The position numbers and the translations under genes were made by a program. From assembly GCF_019915265.1 (NCBI RefSeq), contig NZ_CP082780.1, forward strand, positions 310,001 through 374,000: 64,000 nt of DNA, written 5' to 3'. The first letter of the stretch is position 1. Every line of letters starts with the position of its first letter. Source of the DNA: Bacillus aquiflavi (GTDB taxonomy: Bacteria; Bacillota; Bacilli; Bacillales; Cytobacillaceae). Under the pieces are notes generated by a model. It was not told where the DNA came from. It worked only from the letters and a program-made list of their open reading frames with translations, and made no database searches. Of this stretch, positions 46,457-55,885 are shown piece after piece.

Positions 46457-46585
46457 ATTGTTAAAATTGTTATATTAACTGAAGGAAGATGCTTCTCTTT
46501 GGTTAGAGATTTATAGTTCTAAATTAATGAGAGAGGGGCGTAATATGTGCTTCGAAAGTAGAGATGTTTTAAAGTTTGGATTAAA

Positions 46586-47572
46586 TTATTCATCATTACT
46601 AGAAGAAGAGAAAAATTCCCACATCATCCGGCTTGCATCTGGACCTTGTGGATCTGTGTAGCTTCCTTGGGCACTTCCTCCAGACCAGGCGTGACCCATG
46701 CCTTCGACAAACACTTTTTTCATTAACACTTTTCCATCTCGGCCTTCGTAATGACTAATCGTATACGTTCTGCCGTTTGGAACTTGCAACGTTTCAGTAT
46801 TTTCTGCTTCGTCATCTATCCAGTCATCTTCAATGTTATTAGCGGATAAGTCGTTTGTCTTTGCCCACTGCGTAATGACTTGATCTCCATTTATTAATTT
46901 AACAGTGTAATCAGCAGTACCATGAAACACAATAACGGGCATTTTCTTTGAAAACTTCCCCATTTCATGATAAGCTAATCTTCCTTGTTCGGCTGGATTA
47001 GGTCCGCCACTATTCATGGCCGTATAAGCATTTAATACATTGTTTGCAGCTCTATATTCAAGCCCAGCCCCAACACCTGCACCAGAAAAAACATCTGGAT
47101 AAGTAGCCGCCATAATAACACTCATAGCCGCTCCTGCCGATAAACCTGCTACATATACGTTGTTTTCATTAATTGAATATTGATTATGAATTACATTAAC
47201 CATGCCAGCTATGACACTTGGTTCTCCACTTCCCCGTTTTTGATGAGCAGGATCAAACCAATTCCAGCATTTGCTCATATTTGCATAAAAAGATTGCTCA
47301 GGATAGAGAACAAGAAAGCCTTTTTCCTCAGCTAAAGTGTTCATCTTTGTTCCAACGGAAAATTGCGTTGCGTCCTGTGAACATCCATGCAACATCACAT
47401 ATAAAGGATATTCAAGATTGCTGTCATAATGACTCGGGATGTAAAGCTTATACGTTTTACCCCCATAAGAACCATTAATAAATTGACCGGAAGCTAAGGT
47501 TGAAAGCGGTTTCAAAAATGTTGCGCAAATAATCAACACGAATAATAACTGAAAAAGCTTTTTCCAATTCAT
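46586..47572 (-). CDS. secreted PHB-depolymerase-family esterase
   Basis: 328 residues, GGAGGGAAGATGT before the ATG. An N-terminal signal peptide (KKLFQLLFVLIICATFLKPL, then LASG) directs export. The alpha/beta hydrolase domain shows YPLYVMLHGCSQDATQFS (oxyanion region), the nucleophile elbow GLSAGAAMS, Asp in FHGTADYTV and His in GMGHAWSGG, the triad of the esterase_PHB/LpqC family. It hydrolyses extracellular polyester or feruloyl/acetyl esters; the substrate cannot be fixed from the sequence. Confidence 0.9.
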   Translation of the reverse strand: MNWKKLFQLLFVLIICATFLKPLSTLASGQFINGSYGGKTYKLYIPSHYDSNLEYPLYVMLHGCSQDATQFSVGTKMNTLAEEKGFLVLYPEQSFYANMSKCWNWFDPAHQKRGSGEPSVIAGMVNVIHNQYSINENNVYVAGLSAGAAMSVIMAATYPDVFSGAGVGAGLEYRAANNVLNAYTAMNSGGPNPAEQGRLAYHEMGKFSKKMPVIVFHGTADYTVKLINGDQVITQWAKTNDLSANNIEDDWIDDEAENTETLQVPNGRTYTISHYEGRDGKVLMKKVFVEGMGHAWSGGSAQGSYTDPQGPDASRMMWEFFSSSSNDE

Positions 47573-47777
47573 ACATCTTCCCTCCTTTCAATGTTTCATA
47601 TTTATTTTAAAATGCTGTAGTTACATAAGAGTTACAAAATGCCTAGTATTCAAAATGTAAAGTGAATAAGTAACTTTTTTATTAGTGCGAAGTAAAGCTA
47701 GGAAGTACATGGGGGAAGTGGTAAAATATTATATAGGATATATTTTTCCATACATATAAAAGGGGAGATGGGTAATA

Positions 47778-48539
47778 TTGACTAGTCAGAATGATGATAT
47801 TGTTGAGAGAGCAAAAGAATTTTTTAGAAAAGAAATTGTTCCAAGTCATATTTCTAATACCGAAAAACTTACTAGACTAAGTGAATTTAAGTTAAATCCA
47901 TTTCTGGATAAATATAAGGCAAGTTTTTTAACAGGTAATGATGATCCTAAGAGTATTGCAAAAGCTCTTGTTTATCCTAGAGTTTTAGGCACGTCTATAA
48001 ATACAACATTTGGTAATAAATTAAAAAAATTTTGTAGTGAAGTATTAGAAGGTTTTGCATCAACAACATCAGGGATTGATATTGAATTTATTGATAAGGT
48101 TGATGGCAGAAGGAAATATTGTCAAATTAAAGCGGGGCCAAATACAATCAATAAGGATGATGTAGAGACGATTAAAGGTCATTTTGCTAGTGTTAAAAAT
48201 CTTGCAAGAACTAATAATTTAAATATAGGATTTAATGATCTTATTGTAGGTGTATTTTATGGCACACCCGAGGATTTAAGTGGACATTATAAAAAAATAA
48301 ATCAAGAACATCCTGTTATTATTGGAGCTGAGTTTTGGTATAGACTTACAGGTGAAAAGGATTTCTATCGGAAATTAACTGATGCTATTGGGGATGTCGC
48401 ATCCGAATATGATGGTTCTGAATTAATAGAGAAGGTAATTAATTCTCTTGCAAAAGATATTGAAGAAACTATAGAGCTAAAAAAATTAGGTACCGAAAAG
48501 AAAATGGCTGCTGAGGAAAAAGAAAAATATAAAATATAA
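47778..48539 (+). CDS. type II restriction endonuclease (PmeII-like)
   Basis: 253 residues from TTG behind GGGGAGATGG; the ATG nine bases upstream runs into TAG in its frame. The core has SGIDIEFIDKVDGRRKYCQI with KAGPNTINKDDVETIKGHF, a PD-(D/E)xK nuclease site in the variant form D...QxK. The flanking ALVYPRVLGTSINTTFGNKL matches my memory of the PmeII-type family. It is convergent with a C5-cytosine methylase, forming a restriction-modification pair. Recognition sequence unknown. Confidence 0.75.
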   Translation: MTSQNDDIVERAKEFFRKEIVPSHISNTEKLTRLSEFKLNPFLDKYKASFLTGNDDPKSIAKALVYPRVLGTSINTTFGNKLKKFCSEVLEGFASTTSGIDIEFIDKVDGRRKYCQIKAGPNTINKDDVETIKGHFASVKNLARTNNLNIGFNDLIVGVFYGTPEDLSGHYKKINQEHPVIIGAEFWYRLTGEKDFYRKLTDAIGDVASEYDGSELIEKVINSLAKDIEETIELKKLGTEKKMAAEEKEKYKI

Positions 48540-48579
48540 TGAAAAAGAGGGAGGATGCTCTCTTTGCACCCACCCTTTT

Positions 48580-49920
48580 TTATTTAATTTGGTTTAAAAC
48601 ATTTACAATTGATAACCCAATTGCTTTTGCCATGTTTACAGGTACTGCATTACCAATTTGCTTATAAGCATTAGCAGTGGAACAATTAAATTCCCAATTG
48701 TCAGGAAAACTTTGTATTCTTGCATATTCTCTTACAGTAAATGGTCTTGTTTCATCAGGGTGACATCTCTCAGTTTGTTTTTGAGCAGGTGAGCATGTTA
48801 ATGTTAAAGATGGTTCATCCCACGATAATCTTCTAGCCATACCTGTTCTGCCTCCACCTGAGTAATAGCTTTTGCCCATATATTCCTTAGCAATATTATC
48901 TGGTAGGTCTCTCCAATATCCACCTGGAGGTACAAGGTCTAAAATCTCTTTTTTAGAATCAGGATATTTAGCACCGTCGGATTTAGGTACATCTTGTAAA
49001 ATGTCTCGTAAAGTAAGTTCGTAACCAAAAGGCTGGGGTAAACGGTACTCAAGATTATATTTTTCAATTAAATCATTTCTAATTCCAATAAGGACAATTT
49101 TTTCTCTTTTTTGCGCTACATCATAATCTAAGGCTCTTAATACATGCCATTTTACGGTATAACCAATATCAGAGAATACTTTTAGCATTAAAGCTAAAGT
49201 TCTACCATTATCGTGATTTACTAAGCCCTTAACATTTTCAGCTAAAAACATCTTAGGAAGCAGTTGTTTTAATCTCTGAGCATAATAATAAAAAAGTGTT
49301 CCCCTAGTGTCAGCCAGTCCCATTTTTTTACCTGCATAACTAAATGCCTGACAAGGAAACCCTCCTGAAAGTAAATCAAGCTCTCCTATAGGAACATCTA
49401 CAAAGTTCCTAATACCTTCTTCAGCTATTTCAATAATGTCCTTTTCAATAACGTTCCAATTTGGCCTGTTCTTTCTAAGGGTTTGACAGGCGTACTTATC
49501 AACTTCTACAAGACCTTTAGACTTAAAGCCGGCTTTTTCAAGTCCAAGAGCTAGTCCACCTGCTCCTGCAAAAAGCTCTACCACAGTATATTTTTTTATA
49601 GCTTTCGTCCCTCTTACTTCTATAAAGTGCTGACATTTATAATCTTCTACATCTATTTCCTCGTTATTAGACTGTTCTATTAAGGTTTCTGTATTTTCTA
49701 AATTTAAAGTAATTTGTTCAGAAGCAATAATATCCTCAAAGCTTACATCTAAAACTTTACATAGTTTTATAGCATTGGATTTAATAGGATTAAAATTGGG
49801 AGAGAGTAACATAGAAAGTTGATTTTTACTGATCCCTAATTGTTCAGCCAACTGTTTTTGAGTAGATATACCATGTTTTTTCATATGTAGTCTGACTTTT
49901 TCTTTACTAATAGTATACAA
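48580..49920 (-). CDS. DNA cytosine-5 methyltransferase with N-terminal XRE domain
   Basis: 446 residues from a TTG at 49920, where GGAGGG stands seven bases before; the open frame reaches five codons further to 49935 through that site. Residues 5-65 are a Cro/C1-type helix-turn-helix (STQKQLAEQLGISKNQLSML). Then come the methylase motifs: I VVELFAGAGGLALGLEKAGF, IV GGFPCQAFSYAG with the catalytic Cys, VI AENVKGL, VIII QKREKIVLIG, IX/X REYARIQSFPDNW and QIGNAVP. The fused regulator probably controls expression of the pair, a known strategy to delay the nuclease. Confidence 0.95.
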   Translation of the reverse strand: MYTISKEKVRLHMKKHGISTQKQLAEQLGISKNQLSMLLSPNFNPIKSNAIKLCKVLDVSFEDIIASEQITLNLENTETLIEQSNNEEIDVEDYKCQHFIEVRGTKAIKKYTVVELFAGAGGLALGLEKAGFKSKGLVEVDKYACQTLRKNRPNWNVIEKDIIEIAEEGIRNFVDVPIGELDLLSGGFPCQAFSYAGKKMGLADTRGTLFYYYAQRLKQLLPKMFLAENVKGLVNHDNGRTLALMLKVFSDIGYTVKWHVLRALDYDVAQKREKIVLIGIRNDLIEKYNLEYRLPQPFGYELTLRDILQDVPKSDGAKYPDSKKEILDLVPPGGYWRDLPDNIAKEYMGKSYYSGGGRTGMARRLSWDEPSLTLTCSPAQKQTERCHPDETRPFTVREYARIQSFPDNWEFNCSTANAYKQIGNAVPVNMAKAIGLSIVNVLNQIK

Positions 49921-50574
49921 TTTATAACCCTCCAATAAGTTAAAAAAATATTTAACTTTTATAGGGTTATTATGATAGATTATTTGTCATAAGTCAACCA
50001 AAAATTTCAGTCTAAAGCCAATTTAGCGTTAATGTGTATTGTTTCCCCCATATTTGTTTTTTTATTTTAAAAAACTTAGAGTGACAATGATATTGATATA
50101 TTTACTATATCATTTTGGAATAAGCTATATAAATTATACCTAAAAATGGGGTTCTGTTACACAATTCTTCTTACTATATAAAAATTTATAAATTTTATAT
50201 TGTCGGTCATTAAGACTTAAGTATTAGCATAAGCAAATAAAAGAGACTTGCAATCATGTTAAAACTAGGAGGGAAGTGATAATGAACCTATAAAAAAACA
50301 GGAAAACTTTAGTCGAGGTTCAGATTGTAATATGGAAGATGAAGTAACTGCAAATGGGGTAGAAAAGGATACGGAATATAAACGTGGTTTTCGATGATAA
50401 AAAAGAGCACGATATACATTTCGAACATTACACTTCTAGGACTAGAGTTTTTATCAAACTAGAATAAAGTTTAAACGATTGGAGGGGTTATTCAGAAATT
50501 TCCATAATATCATTTAAGTTATGTCGTTGCAGCGTGAGGTGACTTCCAAAGAAATGATAGCTTGGAGGAGAACG
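49921..50574. other. 650-base stretch with small-ORF debris
   Basis: AT-rich. Near 50290-50396 a frame without a start reads KKQENFSRGSDCNMEDEVTA to a stop behind GGGAAGTGATAATG, probably a small gene with a one-base slip in the A7 run at about 50291. No other gene is supported. It should include the methylase promoter. Confidence 0.4.
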
Positions 50575-51059
50575 ATGAGAAAAGTGATGAAACTTGAATT
50601 GTTTTGTTTATTTTTACAGGCTTTTATTTTTATATTTTTAATCTTGCACGATTGGGTTCCTTTAGGAGATTTAAATGACGTTCAAGCGGTTCAATCCGTC
50701 AATACAACTAGTGAATTACTTTTCTTAACGGCGCTGAATAGTGTTCCTTTTGCGATTGCTTTTTTTCTCTGCTGCTACTATGCGGGAAAAGTTTATCCGT
50801 TTTTAATGAAGCTGTTTTTAATTATTTATTTTCCAGCTTTATTATCGGTGTCTTGTCGGCATGGTGGATTCCCTACTTTTTTGGAGCTTCAACAGAAAAG
50901 ATCGAACGATATGAAAAATTGTTTGGCAAGACACATGCTTTTTTACCAGAAATGAACGGAATTACACCGAATACGATTCATACGATTTTCCATTTATCCT
51001 TATTACTTGTCATCATCATTACGGTGTATTTTTTCATTAAAAAAAGAAAGATTGTATAG
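50575..51059 (+). pseudogene. integral membrane protein, frameshifted near 50832
   Basis: Start at 50575 (GGAGGAG upstream). The frame gives membrane segments LELFCLFLQAFIFIFLIL, SVPFAIAFFLCCYYAGKVY and the start of a third, then reads out of phase after TATTTTCCAG. Adding one T restores SSFIIGVLSAWWIPYFFGAS and a fourth segment to 51059, giving one protein of about 160 residues with four membrane helices. I do not recognise the family. A one-base loss in a T run may be an assembly error. Confidence 0.6.
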
Positions 51060-51201
51060 AAAAAAATTTAATAATACTTATTTCAAACAATCGCTTTCTA
51101 TCTGCATTGAAATAGTGAGATGTTAAGAAATAGAAGCAGAGCTGGAACAACTTTATAAAATAAAATAAGTTTGACTGTTTTCCTGTAAAAGGAGGTTATC
51201 T

Positions 51202-51333
51202 TTGGATGGGGATAAAGACTTAGTAAATTATTTATTAAACAATTGTAAATGTAATAGCCATTATCCCCTATCAAGCAGGCAGATGGATGTAGTAAATTAT
51301 TTTTATTTTAACACCAGTAAAACAGCAAATTAA
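51202..51333 (+). CDS. 43-residue Spo0E-like peptide (uncertain)
   Basis: AAAAGGAGG stands seven bases before a TTG. The product contains LSSRQMDVVNYFYF, which resembles the SQELDxLLNxY signature of Spo0E-family aspartyl-phosphate phosphatases, small proteins that dephosphorylate Spo0A~P. The front helix is shorter and the Leu after Gln is replaced by Met. Real by ribosome site; family is tentative. Confidence 0.4.
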   Translation: MDGDKDLVNYLLNNCKCNSHYPLSSRQMDVVNYFYFNTSKTAN

Positions 51334-51398
51334 CATTAAATCACTATGATTAACATAAGAAACACAATAAAATTAGTAAATAAAGCGGAGGTATGAAA

Positions 51399-53180
51399 AT
51401 GAAGAAAAGAAAGCTAGTTGTGCCATTGTTAAGTTTAGCTGTTTTATTTCCGTCTGCTACTAACGTTTTTGCAAACCCACAAAAACCTGTCTCAATTGAT
51501 AAGGTTGAGTTTGTTGGTATGGATGCACCACAAACGAAAAAAGAAAAATCTACCATGTACTCCGATGCAACTGCAACCGTTACATATTCTGATGGCTCGC
51601 AAAAAAACTTTTCTCTTGATTATGAACAATTGTTTAAACCCGGAGACGTGATTAATGGAAAAACCGCAGGTGTCACACATGACGTAAATGGCAATGTCAT
51701 TATGGATACTGTAACAGATCCAGCAAATCCAAAGCCTTTCATTTCAAAAGCGCCAGATAGTAATACATTGCTTAGTGTCAACGGGAAAAGCGGCAAGCTT
51801 TATTTAGTAAATCATTTTGAAAGTGTTCCTAGTAAAATAGGAAACTTGCCAAAGTCTATGGCATTAAACACTGTACAACAAGATAAAAAGACAGGAAAGC
51901 TGACTGTCACTGATATAAATTTAATCGATTTCTCTGAAGATGGCGGCATTTGGACTCCGTGTGCAGGCTCACTATCTCCATGGAATACCCACTTAGGAAG
52001 CGAAGAGTATGAACCGGACGCAAAATCTCATGAATTGAATCCAGAAAAATCTGCTGTTACTGAATTTGCACGCAATTATTATCATGATCAATCTATTATT
52101 GGAAATCCGTATCTTTATGGATATCTTCCAGAAGTAAAAGTTCATCCGAATGGAAAGGCTTCAGCAGTTAAACACTATAGTATGGGACGCCTTTCTTTCG
52201 AACGTGTAGTAGTGATGCCTGATAACCGGACTGTTTACTATGGCGATGATGGCAATTACACGATGATGTTCATGTATGTAGCAGATAAAGCAGAAAACTT
52301 ATCAGCTGGTACATTATATGCAGCGAAATGGAATCAAACGAGTGATAAAAATGGCGGCTCTGCAAATCTTGAGTGGATTGAATTAGGACATGCTACTGAC
52401 AGTGAAATTAAGGAGCTGGCACTTTCTTTAAAATTTAGCGATATTTTTGAAACAACTGAAGATGAACAATATGCGATAAAAAATGGCTTCAAAAAAGTGA
52501 AAACTGCTGGTAAGGCAGAATGGTTGAAAGTGAAACCAGGCATGGAAAAGGCGGCAGCTTTTCTTGAATCCCGCCGTTATGGTGCCCTTTTAGGAGCAAC
52601 TTCTGAGTTTAATAAAATGGAGGCCGTTGAATTAAATAAAGAAGATAATAAAGTTTACATGGCGATGTCAAGCATTAAAGGCGGAATGGAAGCTAGCTCT
52701 ACTGATCCTGTAGATGATATCCGTGTTTCTAAAATTAATGCTGGGGGCGTGTATGAACTTTCATTAAATAAAGGTTTAAAGGATCTAAATGGGAAAAAGA
52801 TTCATAGTGATTATGTAGCTGCGACAATGAGCGGCTTAGTTTTAGGTGAGGATCTTCCTGCAAAAGATGCTGCTGGAAACTTAGCGCATCCAAATAAAAT
52901 AGCTAGTCCTGATAATATCGTCTATTCAGAGAAAATGAGAACATTATTTATTGGTGAAGATACTAGTCTACATCATAATAACTACGTTTGGGCTTATAAT
53001 ATTGATACGATGAAGCTTTCACGTATTGTCTCTGCTCCTGATGGAGGAGAGACTACAGGATTGCAAGCGATTGATGATTTAAATGGGTTTACTTATTTAA
53101 TGGTTAGCTCACAAAATCCAGGAAACGTAGGATACTTGTCCGGCTTACCTTCCCTTGGAGAAAAAAACTCAAAAAAATAA
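51399..53180 (+). CDS. PhoX-type (DUF839) secreted phosphatase
   Basis: 593 residues from the ATG at 51399; the ATG two codons upstream is too close to AGCGGAGGT. A signal peptide (KKRKLVVPLLSLAVLFPSAT, cleavage after VFA) precedes the DUF839 domain: TPCAGSLSPWNTHLGSEEYE is its best-known motif, followed by AVKHYSMGRLSFERVVVMPD and YGDDGNYTMMFMYVADKAEN, with acidic residues for calcium/iron binding. By family it is a calcium-dependent alkaline phosphatase active outside the cell under phosphate shortage. A strong terminator follows. Confidence 0.85.
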   Translation: MKKRKLVVPLLSLAVLFPSATNVFANPQKPVSIDKVEFVGMDAPQTKKEKSTMYSDATATVTYSDGSQKNFSLDYEQLFKPGDVINGKTAGVTHDVNGNVIMDTVTDPANPKPFISKAPDSNTLLSVNGKSGKLYLVNHFESVPSKIGNLPKSMALNTVQQDKKTGKLTVTDINLIDFSEDGGIWTPCAGSLSPWNTHLGSEEYEPDAKSHELNPEKSAVTEFARNYYHDQSIIGNPYLYGYLPEVKVHPNGKASAVKHYSMGRLSFERVVVMPDNRTVYYGDDGNYTMMFMYVADKAENLSAGTLYAAKWNQTSDKNGGSANLEWIELGHATDSEIKELALSLKFSDIFETTEDEQYAIKNGFKKVKTAGKAEWLKVKPGMEKAAAFLESRRYGALLGATSEFNKMEAVELNKEDNKVYMAMSSIKGGMEASSTDPVDDIRVSKINAGGVYELSLNKGLKDLNGKKIHSDYVAATMSGLVLGEDLPAKDAAGNLAHPNKIASPDNIVYSEKMRTLFIGEDTSLHHNNYVWAYNIDTMKLSRIVSAPDGGETTGLQAIDDLNGFTYLMVSSQNPGNVGYLSGLPSLGEKNSKK

Positions 53181-53193
53181 AGCTTTAAATAAC

Positions 53194-53233
53194 AGCGCAA
53201 GAAGAAATTTTTTTTTTCTTCTTGCGCTTTTTA
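53194..53233 (+). terminator. terminator of the PhoX-type gene
   Basis: AGCGCAAGAAGAAA pairs with TTTCTTCTTGCGCT, followed by TTTTTAT. Confidence 0.9.
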
Positions 53234-53241
53234 TCTTCATA

Positions 53242-53284
53242 AAAAAATGGCTATCCCGAGCTTTTCGGATAGCCATTTTTTTTA
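53242..53284 (-). terminator. terminator of the glutamate dehydrogenase gene
   Basis: AAAAAATGGCTATCC and GGATAGCCATTTTTT flank an eleven-base loop; it can work in both directions and stops the minus-strand gene at 53295. Confidence 0.9.
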
Positions 53285-53294
53285 GCTTTGAAAT

Positions 53295-54575
53295 TTAAAC
53301 CCATCCGCGCGCTTTCATCGCTTCAGCAATTCGTTTTAATGAGACGACGTAAGCAGCGGTACGGAAATCAATACTATACTTTTGTGCAAGATTAGAAACC
53401 GCATGGTACGATGTTTCCATAGCACTTTTCAATTTTTCATTTACTTCTTCCTCGCTCCAATAATAGTTCATTAAGTTTTGCACCCATTCAAAATATGAAA
53501 CTGTAACTCCGCCAGCGTTTGCGAGAATATCTGGAATCACTAAAATTCCTTTTTCATAAAGGTTTTTATCTGCGTCTGGAGTAGTTGGACCGTTGGCGGC
53601 TTCAGCAATTATATTTGCTTTTACTCGATGAGCGTTCTTTAAGGTAATGACATTTTCAAGGGCAGCTGGAACTAAAATATCAACATCAAGTTCAAGTAGC
53701 TCATCTGGATTTTTAAGATGGAAGGATGAGTCATAATTTAATATTGCCGACGTGTCCTTTAATTCCTTCACATCATCTAAATCGAGTCCATCTGGATTAT
53801 ATAAAGCTCCTTTTGAGTCACTAACAGCGACGATTTTGCAGCCTTGTTCTGCAAGAAGATCAGCGGCAACACGGCCAGCATTTCCAAATCCTTGAATGGC
53901 AACAGTTGCTCCTTCCAGTTCTTTGCCGATGTCTTTCATTGCTTCAGCAATTGTAAATACGCAGCCGCGGGCAGTTGCTTCATTGCGGCCTTTTGATCCG
54001 CCGATAATAGGTGGTTTTCCAGTTATGACACCCGGATTAAAAGCCCCTTTTATTCGGCTGTACGTATCCATCATCCAGCCCATTATTTGTGGATTTGTAT
54101 ACACATCTGGAGCAGGGATATCTTTATCCGGTCCGACAATGTCTGAAATAGCTTCGATAAAGCGGCGGCTTACACGTTCGATTTCTCCTTTGCTCATCGT
54201 TCGAGGGTCGCAAATGACGCCGCCTTTTCCGCCACCGTATGGAAGATTTACGACACCGCATTTAAACGTCATCCACATCGATAAAGCGATCACTTCATCT
54301 CTCGTTACATCTGGGTGAAAGCGAATTCCGCCTTTAGTCGGTCCGATTGCATCATTGTGCTGTGAACGGTAACCTTCAAAAACTTGAATGCTTCCATCAT
54401 CCATTCTAACTGGAAAAGATACAGTCATTACGCGCTTAGGTTTTTTTAATATTTCAACAATTTCGCGATCGAGCCCAATAATTTTTGCCGCGTTTTCAAT
54501 TTGAGTTTGGACAATTTGGAATGGGTTAAGACTTTCTACTGCTTCAGTTTGTTGTGTTTTCATCGTTATTGTCAT
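53295..54575 (-). CDS. NAD-dependent glutamate dehydrogenase (RocG/GudB family)
   Basis: 426 residues from the ATG at 54575 (AGTAGGGA upstream); a longer frame adds six codons. Motifs: catalytic Lys in GGGKGGVICDPRTMS (with PYGGGKGG), KDIPAPDVYTN, dinucleotide-binding GFGNAGRVAA and the C-terminal SAGGVTVSYFEW-like NAGGVTVSYFEW. The end MKARGWV matches B. subtilis RocG (FRGWV). It deaminates glutamate to 2-oxoglutarate. Placed divergently from gltC, whose product is known in B. subtilis to be bound by glutamate dehydrogenase. Confidence 0.95.
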   Translation of the reverse strand: MTITMKTQQTEAVESLNPFQIVQTQIENAAKIIGLDREIVEILKKPKRVMTVSFPVRMDDGSIQVFEGYRSQHNDAIGPTKGGIRFHPDVTRDEVIALSMWMTFKCGVVNLPYGGGKGGVICDPRTMSKGEIERVSRRFIEAISDIVGPDKDIPAPDVYTNPQIMGWMMDTYSRIKGAFNPGVITGKPPIIGGSKGRNEATARGCVFTIAEAMKDIGKELEGATVAIQGFGNAGRVAADLLAEQGCKIVAVSDSKGALYNPDGLDLDDVKELKDTSAILNYDSSFHLKNPDELLELDVDILVPAALENVITLKNAHRVKANIIAEAANGPTTPDADKNLYEKGILVIPDILANAGGVTVSYFEWVQNLMNYYWSEEEVNEKLKSAMETSYHAVSNLAQKYSIDFRTAAYVVSLKRIAEAMKARGWV

Positions 54576-54955
54576 CAATTTCCCTACTTTCATCTTTAAT
54601 TTATATGCGAATTGAATGTTTATTTGCGGTATTTTGTTAAAAGCTCGAGTAATAAATAATTAAATAATTTTAACGAAATAAGTGCACTCTTGCTCCGATT
54701 CGTTCAACTATTAACATAATGGGGGTGAACTACTTTAATTGAGGTTACACTTAGATTAACTAAAGGGTAGATTTTTGTTATGTTTGAGGAAAGAATATTG
54801 ATCGCCTGAGCTTTTATTTACCTTATAAAAATATCCTACATATTTTATTTTGCTTATAAGTTTATTTTATAGTTTAAAGATTGATCGAAACAATATAAAC
54901 TTTAGATAAGTTTAATATCAAAATAAGATTAATTGTGAAAAGAGAGGTGAGAACG
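54576..54955. promoter_or_regulatory. divergent control region between glutamate dehydrogenase and gltC
   Basis: 380 AT-rich bases. No ATCTC-N7-GAGAT-type GltC box is seen. Runs such as TTATAAGTTTATTTTATAGT near 54855 could be promoter parts, but I cannot choose among many AT-rich hexamers. Confidence 0.35.
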
Positions 54956-55867
54956 ATGGAATTAAGGCAAATACGTTATTTTATTGAGGTGGCAAAAAGA
55001 GAGCATGTCACTGAAGCTTCGCATGCGTTGCACGTTGCTCAATCAGCAGTAAGCCGTCAAATTTTTAATTTAGAGGCTGAGCTTGGAGTAGATTTATTTA
55101 TTCGTGATGGACGAAATGTGAAATTAACTCCTATTGGAAAAAATTTTTTAGGACATATGGAGCAAGCGATCCAAGTGATTGAAACTGCCAAAAGGGAAAT
55201 TGAACAGTATCTTGATCCGGAAAGAGGAACAATTAGAATTGGCTTTCCAAGTAGCATTGCAACATATACGCTTCCAAATATTATTTCAGCTTTTCGTAAA
55301 AATCATCCAGAAGTAAACTTTTATCTCCATCAAGGCTCTTATAAAAATTTAGTTGAAACAGTCATTGATGGCGAGATTAATTTAGCTTTGCTTGGACCAG
55401 TTCCAAAGCAAAATAAAAATGAAAAGATCATTGGACATACTTTATTTTTGGAACATATCGTTGCATTACTTCCAGCGAGTCATCCACTAGCGGATCAATC
55501 TTCCATTCGACTAAGCCAATTGAAAGATGATTCGTTCGTATTATTTCCTGAAGGATTTGTTCTGAGGGAGCTCGTCGTGAATGCGTGTCATCAATCTCGA
55601 TTTGAGCCGAAAGTGTCGTTCCAAGGAGATGATATTGATGCAATTAAAGGGTTAGTTTCTGCCGGCTTAGGGGTTACCCTTCTGCCTGAAATTACGTTAA
55701 TTGATAATATTCCGCGGACAACGGTGAAAATTCCAATTAGCGAGCCGCACGTTACTCGGACTGTCGGTGTTATTATTCCGGCCGATAGAGAACTTGCACC
55801 AACTGAACAAGTGTTTTATCAATTTTTGAAAGAGTTTTTCGACGTGTTAAGTGGATTTGGAAGATAA
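54956..55867 (+). CDS. gltC: LysR-type regulator GltC
   Basis: 303 residues from the ATG at 54956, with AGAGAGGTGAG upstream; the frame extends seven codons further without a site. The helix-turn-helix reads MELRQIRYFIEVAKREHVTE with SQSAVSRQ-like AQSAVSRQIFNLEAELGVDL. The effector domain has LALLGPVP, FVLFPEGFVLRE and IKGLVSAGLGVTLLPE, matching B. subtilis GltC closely. GltC activates glutamate synthase when nitrogen allows; here the gltAB target is not in the window. Confidence 0.88.
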   Translation: MELRQIRYFIEVAKREHVTEASHALHVAQSAVSRQIFNLEAELGVDLFIRDGRNVKLTPIGKNFLGHMEQAIQVIETAKREIEQYLDPERGTIRIGFPSSIATYTLPNIISAFRKNHPEVNFYLHQGSYKNLVETVIDGEINLALLGPVPKQNKNEKIIGHTLFLEHIVALLPASHPLADQSSIRLSQLKDDSFVLFPEGFVLRELVVNACHQSRFEPKVSFQGDDIDAIKGLVSAGLGVTLLPEITLIDNIPRTTVKIPISEPHVTRTVGVIIPADRELAPTEQVFYQFLKEFFDVLSGFGR

Positions 55868-55885
55868 TTTAAAGGAGACACTACC

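Noticed and set aside
46545-46658. Plus-strand 37-codon frame with GAGAGGGG before ATG, overlapping the 3' end of the esterase gene
   Set aside because: Good ribosome-like site, but most of the frame lies antisense to the esterase C-terminus and it has no family pattern.
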